The position numbers were made by a program, and so were the translations under genes. Below are positions 16,687 to 27,360 of a stretch of DNA of 64,000 nt, one piece after another. The notes beneath the pieces are model-generated. The model had not been told where the DNA came from. It saw only the letters and a program-made list of their open reading frames with translations, and ran no database searches. Origin of the DNA: an uncultured Treponema sp. (GTDB lineage: Bacteria > Spirochaetota > Spirochaetia > Treponematales > Treponemataceae); contig CAMOIE010000003.1 of assembly GCA_946615905.1 (NCBI GenBank), positions 122,382-186,381 on the forward strand. Reading direction: 5' to 3'. How positions within the stretch are numbered: position 1 is the stretch's first letter; each line of letters opens with the position of its first letter.

Positions 16687-18732
16687 ATGGCTAAGAAAGT
16701 TGGAATTTCTGAATTAGTTCTCCGCGATGCAACACAGTCCTTGCACGCGACACGTATGACATTGGCTGACATGCTTCCGATTGCCCCCAAACTTGACAAA
16801 ATCGGTTACTGGGCAGCTGAAGCATGGGGTGGAGCCACTTATGACTCTTGTATCCGCTTTTTGAATGAAGATCCTTGGGAGCGCCTTCGCAAGCTCCACG
16901 CGGCAATGCCCAACACAAAAATCATGATGCTCTTGCGCGGCCAGAACCTTTTGGGCTACCGCCACTATGCAGATGACGTTGTTGACAAGTTCGTTGAGTA
17001 CGCGGCCAAAAACGGTGTTGACGTATTCCGCATCTTCGATGCCTGCAACGACCCCCGCAACCTTGAGCGCGCCACAAAGGCCGCCAAAAAGACAGGCAAG
17101 CATGTCCAGATGGCTATCTCTTATGCCACGACTCCCTACCACACAAAAGAAATCTACGCTGACTTGGCAAAGAAATACGCTGAATTCGGCGCGGACTCAA
17201 TCTGTATCAAGGACATGTCAGGTCTTTTGAAACCCTTTGAGGCTTATGACCTGGTAAAGGCAATCAAGAGCAAGTGCGACCTCCCCGTTGAGATTCACTC
17301 ACACGCTACGACAGGTCTTTCTGTTGCGACTCTTTTGAAATCAGCAGAGGCTGGTGCTGACGTTCTCGACACTGCTATTTCCGCAATGGCTATGGGAACT
17401 TCTCACTCACCGACAGAGACAATCGTTGAGATGCTCAAAGGCTCTGACTACGATACAGGCCTTGATATCGGCGCCCTCCTCGAAATCGCAGCTTATTTCC
17501 GCGAAGTTCGCAAGCACTACGCTTCACTTGAGTCTAAGTTCCTCGGAGCTGATACCCGCATCCTCAAGTCTCAGGTTCCAGGCGGAATGCTCTCCAACCT
17601 TGAGAACCAGCTCAAACAGCAGGGCGCATCAGACAAAATCGATGACGTTCTCAAAGAAATCCCGCTCGTACAGAAAGACGTTGGATATGTTCCGCTCGTC
17701 ACACCGACTTCACAGATCGTCGGCACACAGGCTGTATTCAACGTTCTCTTCGGACGCTACAAGACTTTGACTCAGGAATTCCGCGACCTCTTGGTAGGAA
17801 AATACGGAAAGGTTCCCGCAGAGCCCAACGCAGAGCTTGTTAAGAAGGCCCTTGAGCAGAACAAGATGGACGAAGCCATCACTTGCCGCCCGGCAGACAA
17901 AATCGAGCCTGAGTGGGACAAGATGGTCGAAGAGGCCAAGGCTAACGGTGGAAACGGCTCAGTCGAGGACGTTCTCACTTATGCTATGTTCCCGAAAGTC
18001 GCTACAAAGTTCTTCTCAGAGCGCGCAAAGGGACCGGTCGATGCCGAAGCCACATTCGGAAAGAAAGAGGCTCCCGCTGCCACAAAATCAGCGAACGGCT
18101 CATATACAGTCACTGTCAACGGAACATCATACAACGTACAGGCTTCCGGTGATACAGTCACTGTTGATGGAACAGCATACAATGTCTCATTCGGCGCCGC
18201 ATCAAGCACAGCGTCCGCAGCCGCTCCTGTCGCTACAGGCGGAGAGGATGTTAAGGCTCCTGTCGCCGGAACATTGCTCAAGCAGTGCTTCGCAAACGGC
18301 ACAAAGGTCACAAAAGGCCAGACTGTCATCATCGTTGAGTCAATGAAGATGGAGCTTGAGGTCAAGGCACCCGCTGACGGAACAATCACATATTCAGTTC
18401 CGACTGGAACACAGATCACAGCCGGTCAGACTCTCGCTTCTATCGGTGGAGTTGTTAAGGCTGCACCCGCACCTGCTGCTGCCCCGGCCGCAGCACCCGC
18501 AGCGTCTTCAGCTCCCACAGGCGGACAGTCTGTAAAGGCTCCTGTCGCCGGAACTTTGCTTAAATACGCAGTTGCCGACGGTGCTTCCGTTACAGCTGAC
18601 ACTACGGTCATCATCATCGAGTCTATGAAGATGGAATTGGAAATCAAAGCCGGAGCTTCTGGAAAAGTTCACTTCCTTGCAGCTACAGGCTCACAGGTCG
18701 CCGCCGGACAGGCAGTCGCCGAGGTAAAGTAG
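16687..18732 (+). CDS. oadA: Oxaloacetate decarboxylase alpha subunit/carboxyltransferase with two C-terminal biotinyl domains
   Basis: [15 protein letters not shown]...[11 protein letters not shown]; biotinylation motifs [12 protein letters not shown] and [12 protein letters not shown]. Confidence 0.93.
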   Translation: MAKKVGISELVLRDATQSLHATRMTLADMLPIAPKLDKIGYWAAEAWGGATYDSCIRFLNEDPWERLRKLHAAMPNTKIMMLLRGQNLLGYRHYADDVVDKFVEYAAKNGVDVFRIFDACNDPRNLERATKAAKKTGKHVQMAISYATTPYHTKEIYADLAKKYAEFGADSICIKDMSGLLKPFEAYDLVKAIKSKCDLPVEIHSHATTGLSVATLLKSAEAGADVLDTAISAMAMGTSHSPTETIVEMLKGSDYDTGLDIGALLEIAAYFREVRKHYASLESKFLGADTRILKSQVPGGMLSNLENQLKQQGASDKIDDVLKEIPLVQKDVGYVPLVTPTSQIVGTQAVFNVLFGRYKTLTQEFRDLLVGKYGKVPAEPNAELVKKALEQNKMDEAITCRPADKIEPEWDKMVEEAKANGGNGSVEDVLTYAMFPKVATKFFSERAKGPVDAEATFGKKEAPAATKSANGSYTVTVNGTSYNVQASGDTVTVDGTAYNVSFGAASSTASAAAPVATGGEDVKAPVAGTLLKQCFANGTKVTKGQTVIIVESMKMELEVKAPADGTITYSVPTGTQITAGQTLASIGGVVKAAPAPAAAPAAAPAASSAPTGGQSVKAPVAGTLLKYAVADGASVTADTTVIIIESMKMELEIKAGASGKVHFLAATGSQVAAGQAVAEVK

Positions 18733-18733
18733 A

Positions 18734-20197
18734 ATGATTGATTTAACTAAATCTTTTAGAAAGCAGGTTCTCGTCGCAACTTTGGCGATTGCTTCCATTG
18801 CATTCGTGCTTGGAACAGGAACAAAGGTTCTTGCGCAGACAGCCGGCTCAAATGACGCGAGCGTTGAGAGCGAATACCTCTCAAGTCAGGCTGCTTCTGG
18901 CGGAGAGGGACTGGAGCGCGTTATCAAGGGAACTGAGAAATGGGGTGAGGAACACAACATCGACCCGCTCAAGTTCGTCCAGAACATCGGAAAGTCAACT
19001 GGTATCTACCAGATGATTAACCAGAAAAAAGAAGCCCCCAAGGCTGAATACAAGGCTCCCGTTATGGAAGCTCCTGAAAAAGACTGGGGAAAGGCTCCCG
19101 GCTGGCAGTCACTGATTATGATTGCAATCGGATTCCTTATCGTATACCTCGCTGTAGGAAAGGGATTTGAGCCGCTTCTTTTGATTCCGATTGGATTCGG
19201 TACGATTCTCGTGAACATCGTCGGCGCTGGAATGGGAGAACTTCCTGACGGTATGTTGGCAATCATCTACCACGCAGGTGTAGGAAACGAATTCTTCCCG
19301 ATGTTGATTTTCATGGGAATCGGTGCGATGACTGACTTCGGTCCCCTTATCGCCAACCCGAAGACTGCTATCCTCGGTGGTGCCGCACAGTTCGGCGTAT
19401 TCTTCACGCTCTTCGGTGTCGCCGTGATGAACATGTTCGGTCTCAACTACAACATCATGCAGGCTTGCGCTATCGGTATCATCGGTGGTGCAGACGGCCC
19501 GACATCAATCTACGTCTCTGGAAAACTCGCACCTGAGCTTATGGGAGTTATTGCGGTCGCCGCATACTCTTACATGGCTCTCGTTCCGATGATTCAGCCG
19601 CCGATTATGAAGCTTCTTACATCTAAAAAAGAACGCTTGATTAAGATGTCAAATCCGCGCGCTGTTCCCAAGATGGAGAAGGTCTTGTTCCCTCTCATGC
19701 TCTTGATTTTGACGATTCTCTTGTTGCCGCCGGCAGCTCCTCTTATCGGTATGCTCGCTTTCGGTAACTTCGTAAAAGAGAGTGGAGCAGCGACACGCCT
19801 TTCAAAGACAATGGAAAACGAACTTATGAACATCGTTTCTATCGTTCTTTCATTGGGCGTTGGTAGCCAGATGACACCTGAGAAAATCATCAAGGGTGAG
19901 TCAATCGGTATCATCGTTCTCGGTCTTGTCGCATTCGCAGTGGCTACAGCTGGCGGCTTGTTGATGGCAAAACTCATGAACGTATTCCTTCCGAAAGGAA
20001 AGAAAATCAACCCGCTTATCGGTTCTGCCGGTGTTTCAGCCGTTCCGATGGCAGCCCGCGTCGCAAACAAAGTTGGTCAGAGCGAAGACCCGACTAACTT
20101 CCTCTTGATGAACGCAATGGGTCCGAATGTTGCCGGTGTTATCGGTACTGCAATGGCAGCCGGTGTATTCATTGCAACTTACGGAGGACTTCGCTAA
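18734..20197 (+). CDS. oadB: Na+-translocating decarboxylase beta subunit with N-terminal extension
   Basis: [68 protein letters not shown]. Confidence 0.92.
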   Translation: MIDLTKSFRKQVLVATLAIASIAFVLGTGTKVLAQTAGSNDASVESEYLSSQAASGGEGLERVIKGTEKWGEEHNIDPLKFVQNIGKSTGIYQMINQKKEAPKAEYKAPVMEAPEKDWGKAPGWQSLIMIAIGFLIVYLAVGKGFEPLLLIPIGFGTILVNIVGAGMGELPDGMLAIIYHAGVGNEFFPMLIFMGIGAMTDFGPLIANPKTAILGGAAQFGVFFTLFGVAVMNMFGLNYNIMQACAIGIIGGADGPTSIYVSGKLAPELMGVIAVAAYSYMALVPMIQPPIMKLLTSKKERLIKMSNPRAVPKMEKVLFPLMLLILTILLLPPAAPLIGMLAFGNFVKESGAATRLSKTMENELMNIVSIVLSLGVGSQMTPEKIIKGESIGIIVLGLVAFAVATAGGLLMAKLMNVFLPKGKKINPLIGSAGVSAVPMAARVANKVGQSEDPTNFLLMNAMGPNVAGVIGTAMAAGVFIATYGGLR

Positions 20198-20285
20198 AGT
20201 TCCGTCCTCCGTGCGCATGAGAGAAAGTTATTAACTTGTGCGCTATGTGCACGATACGTAAGACGGACTTCGCTATAGTCTAAAA

Positions 20286-20324
20286 AAACTCCGGTTGGTT
20301 GAAAAACTGACCGGAGTTTTTTTT
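20286..20324 (+). terminator. Rho-independent terminator after oadB
   Basis: aaactccggttggttgaaaaactgaccggagttttttttg. Confidence 0.75.
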
Positions 20325-20343
20325 GAAATAAGGAGTTGTTTTT

Positions 20344-20904
20344 ATGGCTGAATACAAATTATTAAGTGATGTTAGGGTTGCTATCTCTGGAAAGTCTGGT
20401 TGCGGAAATACAACTGTTTCCACTCTGCTTTCTCAAAAACTTGGCGTAACTCTGATTAACTGGACGTTTAGGAATCTCGCAGCAGAGCGGGGAATGACTT
20501 TGGCTCAAGTCATTGAAGAAGCCAAAACTGATGATTCTTATGACAAGACTGTCGACACCCGCCAAGTAGAACTGGCCCAAAAGGAATCCTGTGTTCTTGG
20601 AAGCCGTCTTGCAATTTGGATGTTAAAAGAAGCGGATTTGAAGGTTTACCTGCTTGCTTCTGATGACACACGGGCTAAGCGTATTTTGAACCGTGAGGGC
20701 GGGGATCTGGAAAAAATAAAGGATTTTACCGCCATGCGTGACCGCGAGGATTCAGCCCGCTATAAAAAGCTCTATAATATCAATAACAACGACTTTGATT
20801 TCGCAGACATCAAAATCGATACTGCAAATTATAATCCAGAACAGATTGTTGAACTGATTCTATCTGAGCTTGAAAAACGTGCATTGATTCAAAAATGCAA
20901 ATAA
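20344..20904 (+). CDS. cmk: Cytidylate kinase-like nucleotide kinase (archaeal-type Cmk/AAA_33-like)
   Basis: VAISGKSGCGNTTVSTLLSQKLGVTLINWTFRNLAAERGMTL...DRTRA-like lid region ASDDTRAKRILNREGG. Confidence 0.7.
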   Translation: MAEYKLLSDVRVAISGKSGCGNTTVSTLLSQKLGVTLINWTFRNLAAERGMTLAQVIEEAKTDDSYDKTVDTRQVELAQKESCVLGSRLAIWMLKEADLKVYLLASDDTRAKRILNREGGDLEKIKDFTAMRDREDSARYKKLYNINNNDFDFADIKIDTANYNPEQIVELILSELEKRALIQKCK

Positions 20905-20969
20905 CTGACTTGTTGATTTTTTGAGTTTTATGATATACTCAGACCAATTTGTATAAAGCAGGAGACTTT

Positions 20970-21770
20970 ATGAAAACTTCAAAGATTTTTGCAGCAGCCC
21001 TTGTTTTTTCCGCTATTTCATCACTTGCATTTGCCCAAACAGCTGATGAGGTCATTGACAGAATGGTCGGTTTGGACATTCCTCTTTACAGCTACGCCGA
21101 CATGCAGATTCAGGTTTATGAAGGCAATAAACTGACTGACGAGATGAACCTTCAGGAATTCGGCATGAAAAAACAGGAAATGAAAAATGCCGTCTTTAAC
21201 ATAATAAAATCAAATGGATATAAAGGAACCCGCATCCTTCAATCCGAAAAGACAGGTGTAGCCGCAAGTCGTTGGATTTATATGCCAGAACTTCGCACAA
21301 CTCGCCGTGTTGCTGTTTCAGAAGGAAAAAAAGGCTGGCTCGGCACTGACTTCACCTATGATGACATGGGAATCCGAGCAACAAATGAAGACAATCACGA
21401 GATGCTTGAGTCAAATATCGTTGAGACTGTCGGAGGAACAAACTATAGCTGCTATAAAATAAAGTCAGTTCCTAAAAAGAAGACAGTTGAGTATTCAGCT
21501 AGAATCCAATACATCGACAAGGGAACATACCTTCCTGTAAAAATTGAATATCTTGATAAGACTGGCAAGTTATTTAAGATTTATACGATAGAAAAAATTG
21601 CCAATGTTAAGGGTGCTACAGGAAAGGATTACGTTCTTCGTCAGGTAAACCGTATCGAAAATATAAATACGAAGCATACGACAATATGTTCTGTAAAGAA
21701 GGTTGTATTTGACGAAAAAATTAAAGAGTCCTACTTTACGCAGAACTGGCTCAACACTGGAAAAAACTGA
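20970..21770 (+). CDS. Outer membrane lipoprotein-sorting protein (LolA-like)
   Basis: Signal peptide; ADEVIDRMVGLDIP...MYMPELR-type motif WIYMPELRTTRRVAVSEGKKGWLGTDFTYDDM. Confidence 0.8.
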   Translation: MKTSKIFAAALVFSAISSLAFAQTADEVIDRMVGLDIPLYSYADMQIQVYEGNKLTDEMNLQEFGMKKQEMKNAVFNIIKSNGYKGTRILQSEKTGVAASRWIYMPELRTTRRVAVSEGKKGWLGTDFTYDDMGIRATNEDNHEMLESNIVETVGGTNYSCYKIKSVPKKKTVEYSARIQYIDKGTYLPVKIEYLDKTGKLFKIYTIEKIANVKGATGKDYVLRQVNRIENINTKHTTICSVKKVVFDEKIKESYFTQNWLNTGKN

Positions 21771-21800
21771 GAATAATTATCCGGCAATTTAAACATAAAA

Positions 21801-21833
21801 AAAATCGCGGCTCTTTTGAACCGCGATTTTTTT
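21801..21833. terminator. Bidirectional terminator between convergent genes
   Basis: aaaatcgcggctcttttgaaccgcgatttttt. Confidence 0.8.
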
Positions 21834-21851
21834 ATCTAAAAAGACATTCTA

Positions 21852-22385
21852 TTAGTATTTGTTCTCAGCGTAGCCGACCCAGCCTTCATTTTCGATGAGG
21901 GCTTTTTCAAAACCTTCGAGCTTGAAAGGGTAGGAGGTTGAGAGGGAGCCTGCGATGAGCTTTACCTTCCACGTTCCGTCTTCCTTCTGCTCGATTTTGC
22001 ACTCGGTGTCCTTGTTTCCGAACGTGCGGAACATGTCGTCAATGTCTTTTTTGCTCATATCAAGGGCCAGAAGTCCGCAGTTGTACATGTTCTGGCGGAA
22101 GATGCGGGCAAAATTCGGCGCGATTACGACATAAATTCCGTTGACTTCAAGTGCCCACGGGGCGTGCTCGCGAGAAGAACCGCAGCCGAAGTTTTCGCGG
22201 GTGATGATGACTTTTTTACCGGGAACATCCCGCTTTGCGTCAAAGCCCTCCAACTTCAAGTCTTCAAGAAGGTAAGGCTTCAATGCCTGCTTCGAGATTT
22301 CGGTCAGATATTTTGCCGGAATAATTTCGTCAGTGTTGATGTCAGATCTGTCCAAAAAAAGGACTTCGCCGCCGAATTGTTTCAT
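21852..22385 (-). CDS. leuD: 3-isopropylmalate dehydratase small subunit
   Basis: DRSDINTDEIIPAKYLTE...NFGCGSSREHAPWALEVNGI. Confidence 0.9.
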   Translation of the reverse strand: MKQFGGEVLFLDRSDINTDEIIPAKYLTEISKQALKPYLLEDLKLEGFDAKRDVPGKKVIITRENFGCGSSREHAPWALEVNGIYVVIAPNFARIFRQNMYNCGLLALDMSKKDIDDMFRTFGNKDTECKIEQKEDGTWKVKLIAGSLSTSYPFKLEGFEKALIENEGWVGYAENKY

Positions 22386-22436
22386 TGCTTACTCCTTATT
22401 AAGCGTTTTGTTGGCATACTCCAAAAGAGCTGCCCG

Positions 22437-23720
22437 TTATTTAAACAACGGTGAATTAGTAATTGTTCCCGCGATGGCAGTCGCCGCAGCGGAAGCGGGG
22501 CTCATCAGGTGAACCATTCCGCCTTTTCCCATTCTACCATTAAAGTTGCGGTTTGTGGTAGAGGCGCAGACTTCTCCCTCTGCAAGAACGCCGTTTGACA
22601 TTCCGAGACACGCCCCGCATGTCGGATTTGTGACACAGAAACCTGCGTCCATGAAAATCTTTATGATTCCCTCTTCAAGAGCCATCTGGTAGATTTTCGG
22701 GGTCGCTGGAGAGACGATACCGCGAACTCCGTCAGCGAGATGGTGTCCCTTGAGAACCTGGGCCGCGATTCTGAGGTCAGATATGCGGCCGTTCGTACAG
22801 GAGCCGATGTAAATCTGGTCAACCTTTGTGCCTTTCATCTCGGAGATTTTCTTAATCTGGTCAGGCTTGTAGTTGATTGTGCAGACAGGCTCCAAGTCTG
22901 AAAGGTCAAGTGTGATGACTTTCTCATATTCCGCGTCGTCATCATCACGCCATTTCGCATAGTCAGCGATAGCCTCTTCCTTGGATTTGTATTCGTCCTT
23001 GATGAATTCCCACAAATATTCTACGGTTTTCTCATCCGGGAAGCAAATTCCGCTCGTGCCGCCGGCCTCTACGGCCATATTGCAGAGGGTCATTCTCTCT
23101 TCCATTCCGAAATTGTCTACGATAGGACCAGTGAACTCGACCACACAGTTTGTGGCTCCGTTCACGCCGATTTTTCCAATCAGATAGAGGATAACGTCCT
23201 TTGCGTAAACTCCGTCCTTGAGCTTGCCGTTCAAAACGAATTTTATTGTCTTAGGCTCGCGGAAAGAGCAGACCCCTTTTAAAATTCCGACCTCAAGGTC
23301 TGTCGTTCCGACTCCGGCCGCAAAAGCTCCGAAAGCTCCGTGAGTGCAGGTGTGGCTGTCACCCATGATTACAGTGTAGCCGGGGCGGACATAGCCTTTC
23401 TCCGGGAAGATTGCGTGGCATACGCCGTTGGAGCCGATGTCAAAAAAGTCCTTGATCTGGTTGCGTCTTGCCCAGTCTCGGAGAATTTTTCCCTGGGTTG
23501 CGGTCTTGGAGTCCTTTGCGGGTGTAACATGGTCGATAACGGCCTTGATTTTTGTCGGGTCAAAAACCTTGTCCTTTCCGCGCTCCATCAAGTCACAGAT
23601 GGCAACCGGGGTGGTAATCTCGTGGCAGAAAACACGGTCAAGTTTTAAAACATAAGTGCCCTCAAAAGGTTTTTCCACAAGATGAGACTCAAATATTTTC
23701 TCAGCAATTGTCTTTCCCAT
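22437..23720 (-). CDS. leuC: 3-isopropylmalate dehydratase large subunit
   Basis: MGKTIAEKIFESH...MGDSHTCTHGAFGAFAAGVGTTDLE...IGSCTNGRISDLRIAAQVLKG...NPTCGACLGMSNGVLAEGE. Confidence 0.93.
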   Translation of the reverse strand: MGKTIAEKIFESHLVEKPFEGTYVLKLDRVFCHEITTPVAICDLMERGKDKVFDPTKIKAVIDHVTPAKDSKTATQGKILRDWARRNQIKDFFDIGSNGVCHAIFPEKGYVRPGYTVIMGDSHTCTHGAFGAFAAGVGTTDLEVGILKGVCSFREPKTIKFVLNGKLKDGVYAKDVILYLIGKIGVNGATNCVVEFTGPIVDNFGMEERMTLCNMAVEAGGTSGICFPDEKTVEYLWEFIKDEYKSKEEAIADYAKWRDDDDAEYEKVITLDLSDLEPVCTINYKPDQIKKISEMKGTKVDQIYIGSCTNGRISDLRIAAQVLKGHHLADGVRGIVSPATPKIYQMALEEGIIKIFMDAGFCVTNPTCGACLGMSNGVLAEGEVCASTTNRNFNGRMGKGGMVHLMSPASAAATAIAGTITNSPLFK

Positions 23721-23795
23721 AATCAGCTCCTAAAAAAAATTAATATTACTGCATAATTTTAGTATTTATTAATTTTACTGTCAACGTTTCACTTT

Positions 23796-24746
23796 TCAGC
23801 TGACCACGTTCACTGGATTTCCATCAATAAAAGCCTTTATGTTACCTGCTGCGATATCTAAAAGCCTCAGCCTTGTCTCCCTCGGTGCCCACGCGATGTG
23901 GGGGGTAATCACACAGTTCGGAGCCTTGTACAGGGGGGAAGCAGAATCCATAGGTTCTGAAAGAAGAACGTCCGCCGCATAGCCTGCGATTTTCTTTTCC
24001 TCAAGAGCCTTGCGTAAGTCAGTCTCAACGACCATCCCGCCACGTGCTGTATTGATTAGATATGCGGTCGCTTTCATCAAAGACAAAATCTTTTCATTCA
24101 CAAGATTTTTCGTCTCGTCTGTAAGGGGGGCGTGCAAACTGATGAAGTCAGATTCCCTGAAAAGCTCTTCCGTGGAAACAGTCTTCTCGCTGCCTGAGAA
24201 CGATTTTTCTGAATGCACATGAACCAGAACATTCATTCCGAAAGCGTGGGCAATCTGCGCGACTTTCTGGCCTATATGACCGAATCCGTAGATTCCAAGA
24301 GTCTTGCCGGAAAGTTCCGTAAGTGGGGAGAGCCAGTAGCAGAAGTCAGGACATTTTATCCAGTCCCCGCTGTGGACAGAATCTGAATGCTCTTTTACAA
24401 GATTTGTGAAATTTAAGATAAAGGCAAAAACGTGCTGGGCTACGGAATCCGTGCTGTATGACGGAATATTTGTCACTGTGACTCCGTGTTCTCTTGCGGC
24501 CTTCACATCGACCACATTGAATCCTGTTGCCAGAACGCCTATATATTTTAATTTCGGACAAGAGTCCAAAATTTCTTTTGTAATATTGATTTTATTGAGC
24601 AGGACGATTTCAGAGTCAGCGATTCGCTCCACGACCTTTTCTTTTGGAGTGCGGTCATAGACTGTAATTTCACCGAATTGAGAAATCTTTTCCCATGTGA
24701 CATCACCGGGATTGACCCCAAAACCGTCAAGAATTGTGATTTTCAT
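23796..24746 (-). CDS. D-2-hydroxyacid dehydrogenase (glycerate dehydrogenase-like)
   Basis: MKITILDGFGVNPGDVTWEKISQFGEITVYDRT...LGIYGFGHIGQKVAQIAHAFGM...INTARGGMV. Start taken at the internal ATG. Confidence 0.88.
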   Translation of the reverse strand: MKITILDGFGVNPGDVTWEKISQFGEITVYDRTPKEKVVERIADSEIVLLNKINITKEILDSCPKLKYIGVLATGFNVVDVKAAREHGVTVTNIPSYSTDSVAQHVFAFILNFTNLVKEHSDSVHSGDWIKCPDFCYWLSPLTELSGKTLGIYGFGHIGQKVAQIAHAFGMNVLVHVHSEKSFSGSEKTVSTEELFRESDFISLHAPLTDETKNLVNEKILSLMKATAYLINTARGGMVVETDLRKALEEKKIAGYAADVLLSEPMDSASPLYKAPNCVITPHIAWAPRETRLRLLDIAAGNIKAFIDGNPVNVVS

Positions 24747-24747
24747 G

Positions 24748-24948
24748 TCAGCCGCCGACGACAATAACGCCGGTAGAAGCAATTGCCGCGTTGATCGCAG
24801 CTTCGTCACCCTCAAAAGTCACCAAGACCTGACATTTTGCCGGTGTCGCGGTGACACTTGAGACTCCTGCAACGGCCTTTACAGCATCCTGAACTTTTGC
24901 AGCTGTGGCATCATCATCCATACCTGCTACATATATCTTTTTTTCCAT
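24748..24948 (-). CDS. HMA-fold (heavy-metal-associated-like) small protein lacking the CxxC motif
   Basis: MEKKIYVAGMDDDATAAKVQDAVKAVAGVSSVTATPAKCQVLVTFEGDEAAINAAIASTGVIV. Confidence 0.7.
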   Translation of the reverse strand: MEKKIYVAGMDDDATAAKVQDAVKAVAGVSSVTATPAKCQVLVTFEGDEAAINAAIASTGVIVVGG

Positions 24949-25073
24949 AATAAAGGACAACTCCTCTTGATAATATTACTAATAAAAATATTATAACTGT
25001 TCAAAAAGCAATTAGCAACATATTTTTTTAAAGATGATTTGATTGTAACAATCCGTTATCAGCCACGGCTCGC

Positions 25074-26120
25074 TTATTGGAGTTTTTGGGTATTTTCAAA
25101 GCCAGATAATGTTTTACCAAGCTGGCCACAAGCCCCTCCGATTTTTCGTCCGCGGCGGGTTCTCAGGGTCACATTCAAGCCGGCATTCTCCAGCATACGG
25201 ACGTAGTTCTTACACTCAGCAGACGATGGCTCCTCAAAAGGAAGTGTTGCGACAGGATTCCACGGAATAAGATTCAGCAGAACGTCCATGTCTTTCGCAA
25301 ATGAAATCATGTTGTCTGCGCTTTCCCTGCCTGTATTCTTGCCGTGAAGAAGGGCGGCCTCAAGCGTGACTCTTTTTCCTGTCTTTGAGATAAAATACTG
25401 GATGGCTTTTTTCAGCTCTGGTAATGGATTTGTCTTGCAAATTGGCATCAGTTGCCGGCGAAGCTCCTCATCAGCTGTGGTCAAGGAGACGGCCAGACGA
25501 ATCGCAGGTCCATTGTCAGCCAAATCATAGATTCCCTTTATGACACCAGAAGTCGAGAGGGTAATCCTTCTTGATGACAAAGCCCTTCCGTCTTTATGGC
25601 AGAGAATTTCAACAGCCCTTCTGATTGCAGAAAGGTTCATCATCGGCTCTCCCATGCCCATAAAGACTATGTTCGAGAGCGGGCCGGATTTTTTCTCAAG
25701 ATACAAAAACTGCTCTACGATTTCTCCGGCAGTCAGATTGCGCGCAAAACCCAGGTGGCCTGTCTGGCAGAAGGCACAGTTCATAGCGCAGCCGGCCTGG
25801 CAGGATACACAGGCGGTTTTTCTTCCTTCCTTGTCCGTCAGAAGAACTGTCTCGACTGCAAGTCCGTCATCAAGGGCAATCTGAAGCTTAACAGTCCCGT
25901 CAGGATCCTCAAGAACCTTTGCTATTGAGGATGAATAAATCTTCGCTTTTTGTGCTAACTCTGAACGGAGGGCGGAGGAGAGGTTGGTCATCTCGTCAAA
26001 AGACGAGGCTCCCTTCCCAATCCACTGGAAAATCTGCTTTCCACGGAAAGCCTGCTTTAACTCAAGTTTTTCGTTTATTTCTTCCGGCAAAAGCCCGGAT
26101 AATATGATTTTGTCTGACAT
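25074..26120 (-). CDS. rlmN: 23S rRNA (adenine2503-C2)-methyltransferase
   Basis: FRGKQIFQWIGKGASSFDEMTNLS...CVSCQAGCAMNCAFCQTGHLGFARNLTAGEIVEQ...FMGMGEPMMN. Confidence 0.93.
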   Translation of the reverse strand: MSDKIILSGLLPEEINEKLELKQAFRGKQIFQWIGKGASSFDEMTNLSSALRSELAQKAKIYSSSIAKVLEDPDGTVKLQIALDDGLAVETVLLTDKEGRKTACVSCQAGCAMNCAFCQTGHLGFARNLTAGEIVEQFLYLEKKSGPLSNIVFMGMGEPMMNLSAIRRAVEILCHKDGRALSSRRITLSTSGVIKGIYDLADNGPAIRLAVSLTTADEELRRQLMPICKTNPLPELKKAIQYFISKTGKRVTLEAALLHGKNTGRESADNMISFAKDMDVLLNLIPWNPVATLPFEEPSSAECKNYVRMLENAGLNVTLRTRRGRKIGGACGQLGKTLSGFENTQKLQ

Positions 26121-26213
26121 AAGTTGCAATCAGATTAACACAGATGACTATGGATTCCAAGGGATTTGAATAGTAAATCTGTGTTAATCAAAAAAAATAT
26201 CTGCTGGAAAAAA

Positions 26214-27356
26214 TTACGCTGAGATTTTTTCCAGCATTTCATTGATTGCAGTGCTGCGGATTCCGATTTTCTGGAAAGCCCTCAAGGTGTCGATAGCCTT
26301 GTTACGCTGATTCATCTTTATGTAACAGTCTGCCAAATCTATGTAAAGTCTGTAGTTTTTCTGGTCTCCACGGATAAGGGCGTTAAGACGGTCAACAGCC
26401 TCGTCATATTTACCTTCGCCTTTGCAGATCAGGGCTAGACCAAGAGCTGCGTAGATGTCAAAATCTATGTCCATAGCCTTGTTGTAGTATTCGGCAGCCT
26501 TTCGATAATCCCCGGTATTTCTGTATGCATCGCCTGCACGGGTTAAAATGACTTTGTTTTTTGGGTCTTTTTCAAGGATCCGGTTCCAATACTCAATCGA
26601 GCGATACTGCTGGTTCATTCCCCTGTAGCAGTCCGCAAGACCAAAAAGTGCGTAAAAATTGTTCGGGTCATTCTGCAATGCTCTCTCAAAATAATACACG
26701 CCCTTGTCAAAAGTCTTGAGCTTTCTGTGGCAATTTCCGATTGATGTCAAAACCCTGATGTCAACGGCCTTTTCATTTTGCTCAAGCATTTTTGTCCAGT
26801 AATAAAGGGCATCTTTGTATTCCTTAAAGTCATAGTGAAGATGTCCTAGACCAATCAAAGCATAGGCGTTGTTTTCTTCCATATCGAGGACTTTTAGATA
26901 CAGCAGCTTGGACTTTTTAAAATCACGGATTTTTCTGTAGGCATCGGCAACGCGGGTTAAAACTGTGATGTTTCTGTCATCATGGACAAGGTACTGCTCC
27001 CAAATATCAATCGCCTTGTGGAACTGGTTCATAGCCTTATAACAGTCGGCAAGACCAAAAAGGGCATAATTATTGCCGGGATGAACAGCCAGACAGCGGT
27101 TGTAATAATCAACAGCCTCCCTAAAATGATTCTGCTTACGCTCGCTGTCACCCAATCCGACTAGAGCATAATTATTGTTTTCTTCAAGGGCGAGAATCTT
27201 ATTAAAGGCATCCTTTGCTTCAAGAATTCTGTTTTCTTTTAAATATTGATAGCCTTTTTTTGAAAGAATTGCAATTTCGTCATTGTTTTCTGTGAAAGCT
27301 GTTTCAATTTCAGGGGTCTCACCTGTTTTTTCCTGATTTTCCAATTGTGAACTCAC
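26214..27356 (-). CDS. Tetratricopeptide-repeat protein
   Basis: Repeated NNYALVGLGDSERKQNHFREAVDYYNRCLAVHPGNNYALFGLADCYKAMNQFHKAI units. Confidence 0.85.
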   Translation of the reverse strand: MSSQLENQEKTGETPEIETAFTENNDEIAILSKKGYQYLKENRILEAKDAFNKILALEENNNYALVGLGDSERKQNHFREAVDYYNRCLAVHPGNNYALFGLADCYKAMNQFHKAIDIWEQYLVHDDRNITVLTRVADAYRKIRDFKKSKLLYLKVLDMEENNAYALIGLGHLHYDFKEYKDALYYWTKMLEQNEKAVDIRVLTSIGNCHRKLKTFDKGVYYFERALQNDPNNFYALFGLADCYRGMNQQYRSIEYWNRILEKDPKNKVILTRAGDAYRNTGDYRKAAEYYNKAMDIDFDIYAALGLALICKGEGKYDEAVDRLNALIRGDQKNYRLYIDLADCYIKMNQRNKAIDTLRAFQKIGIRSTAINEMLEKISA

Positions 27357-27360
27357 TTTT

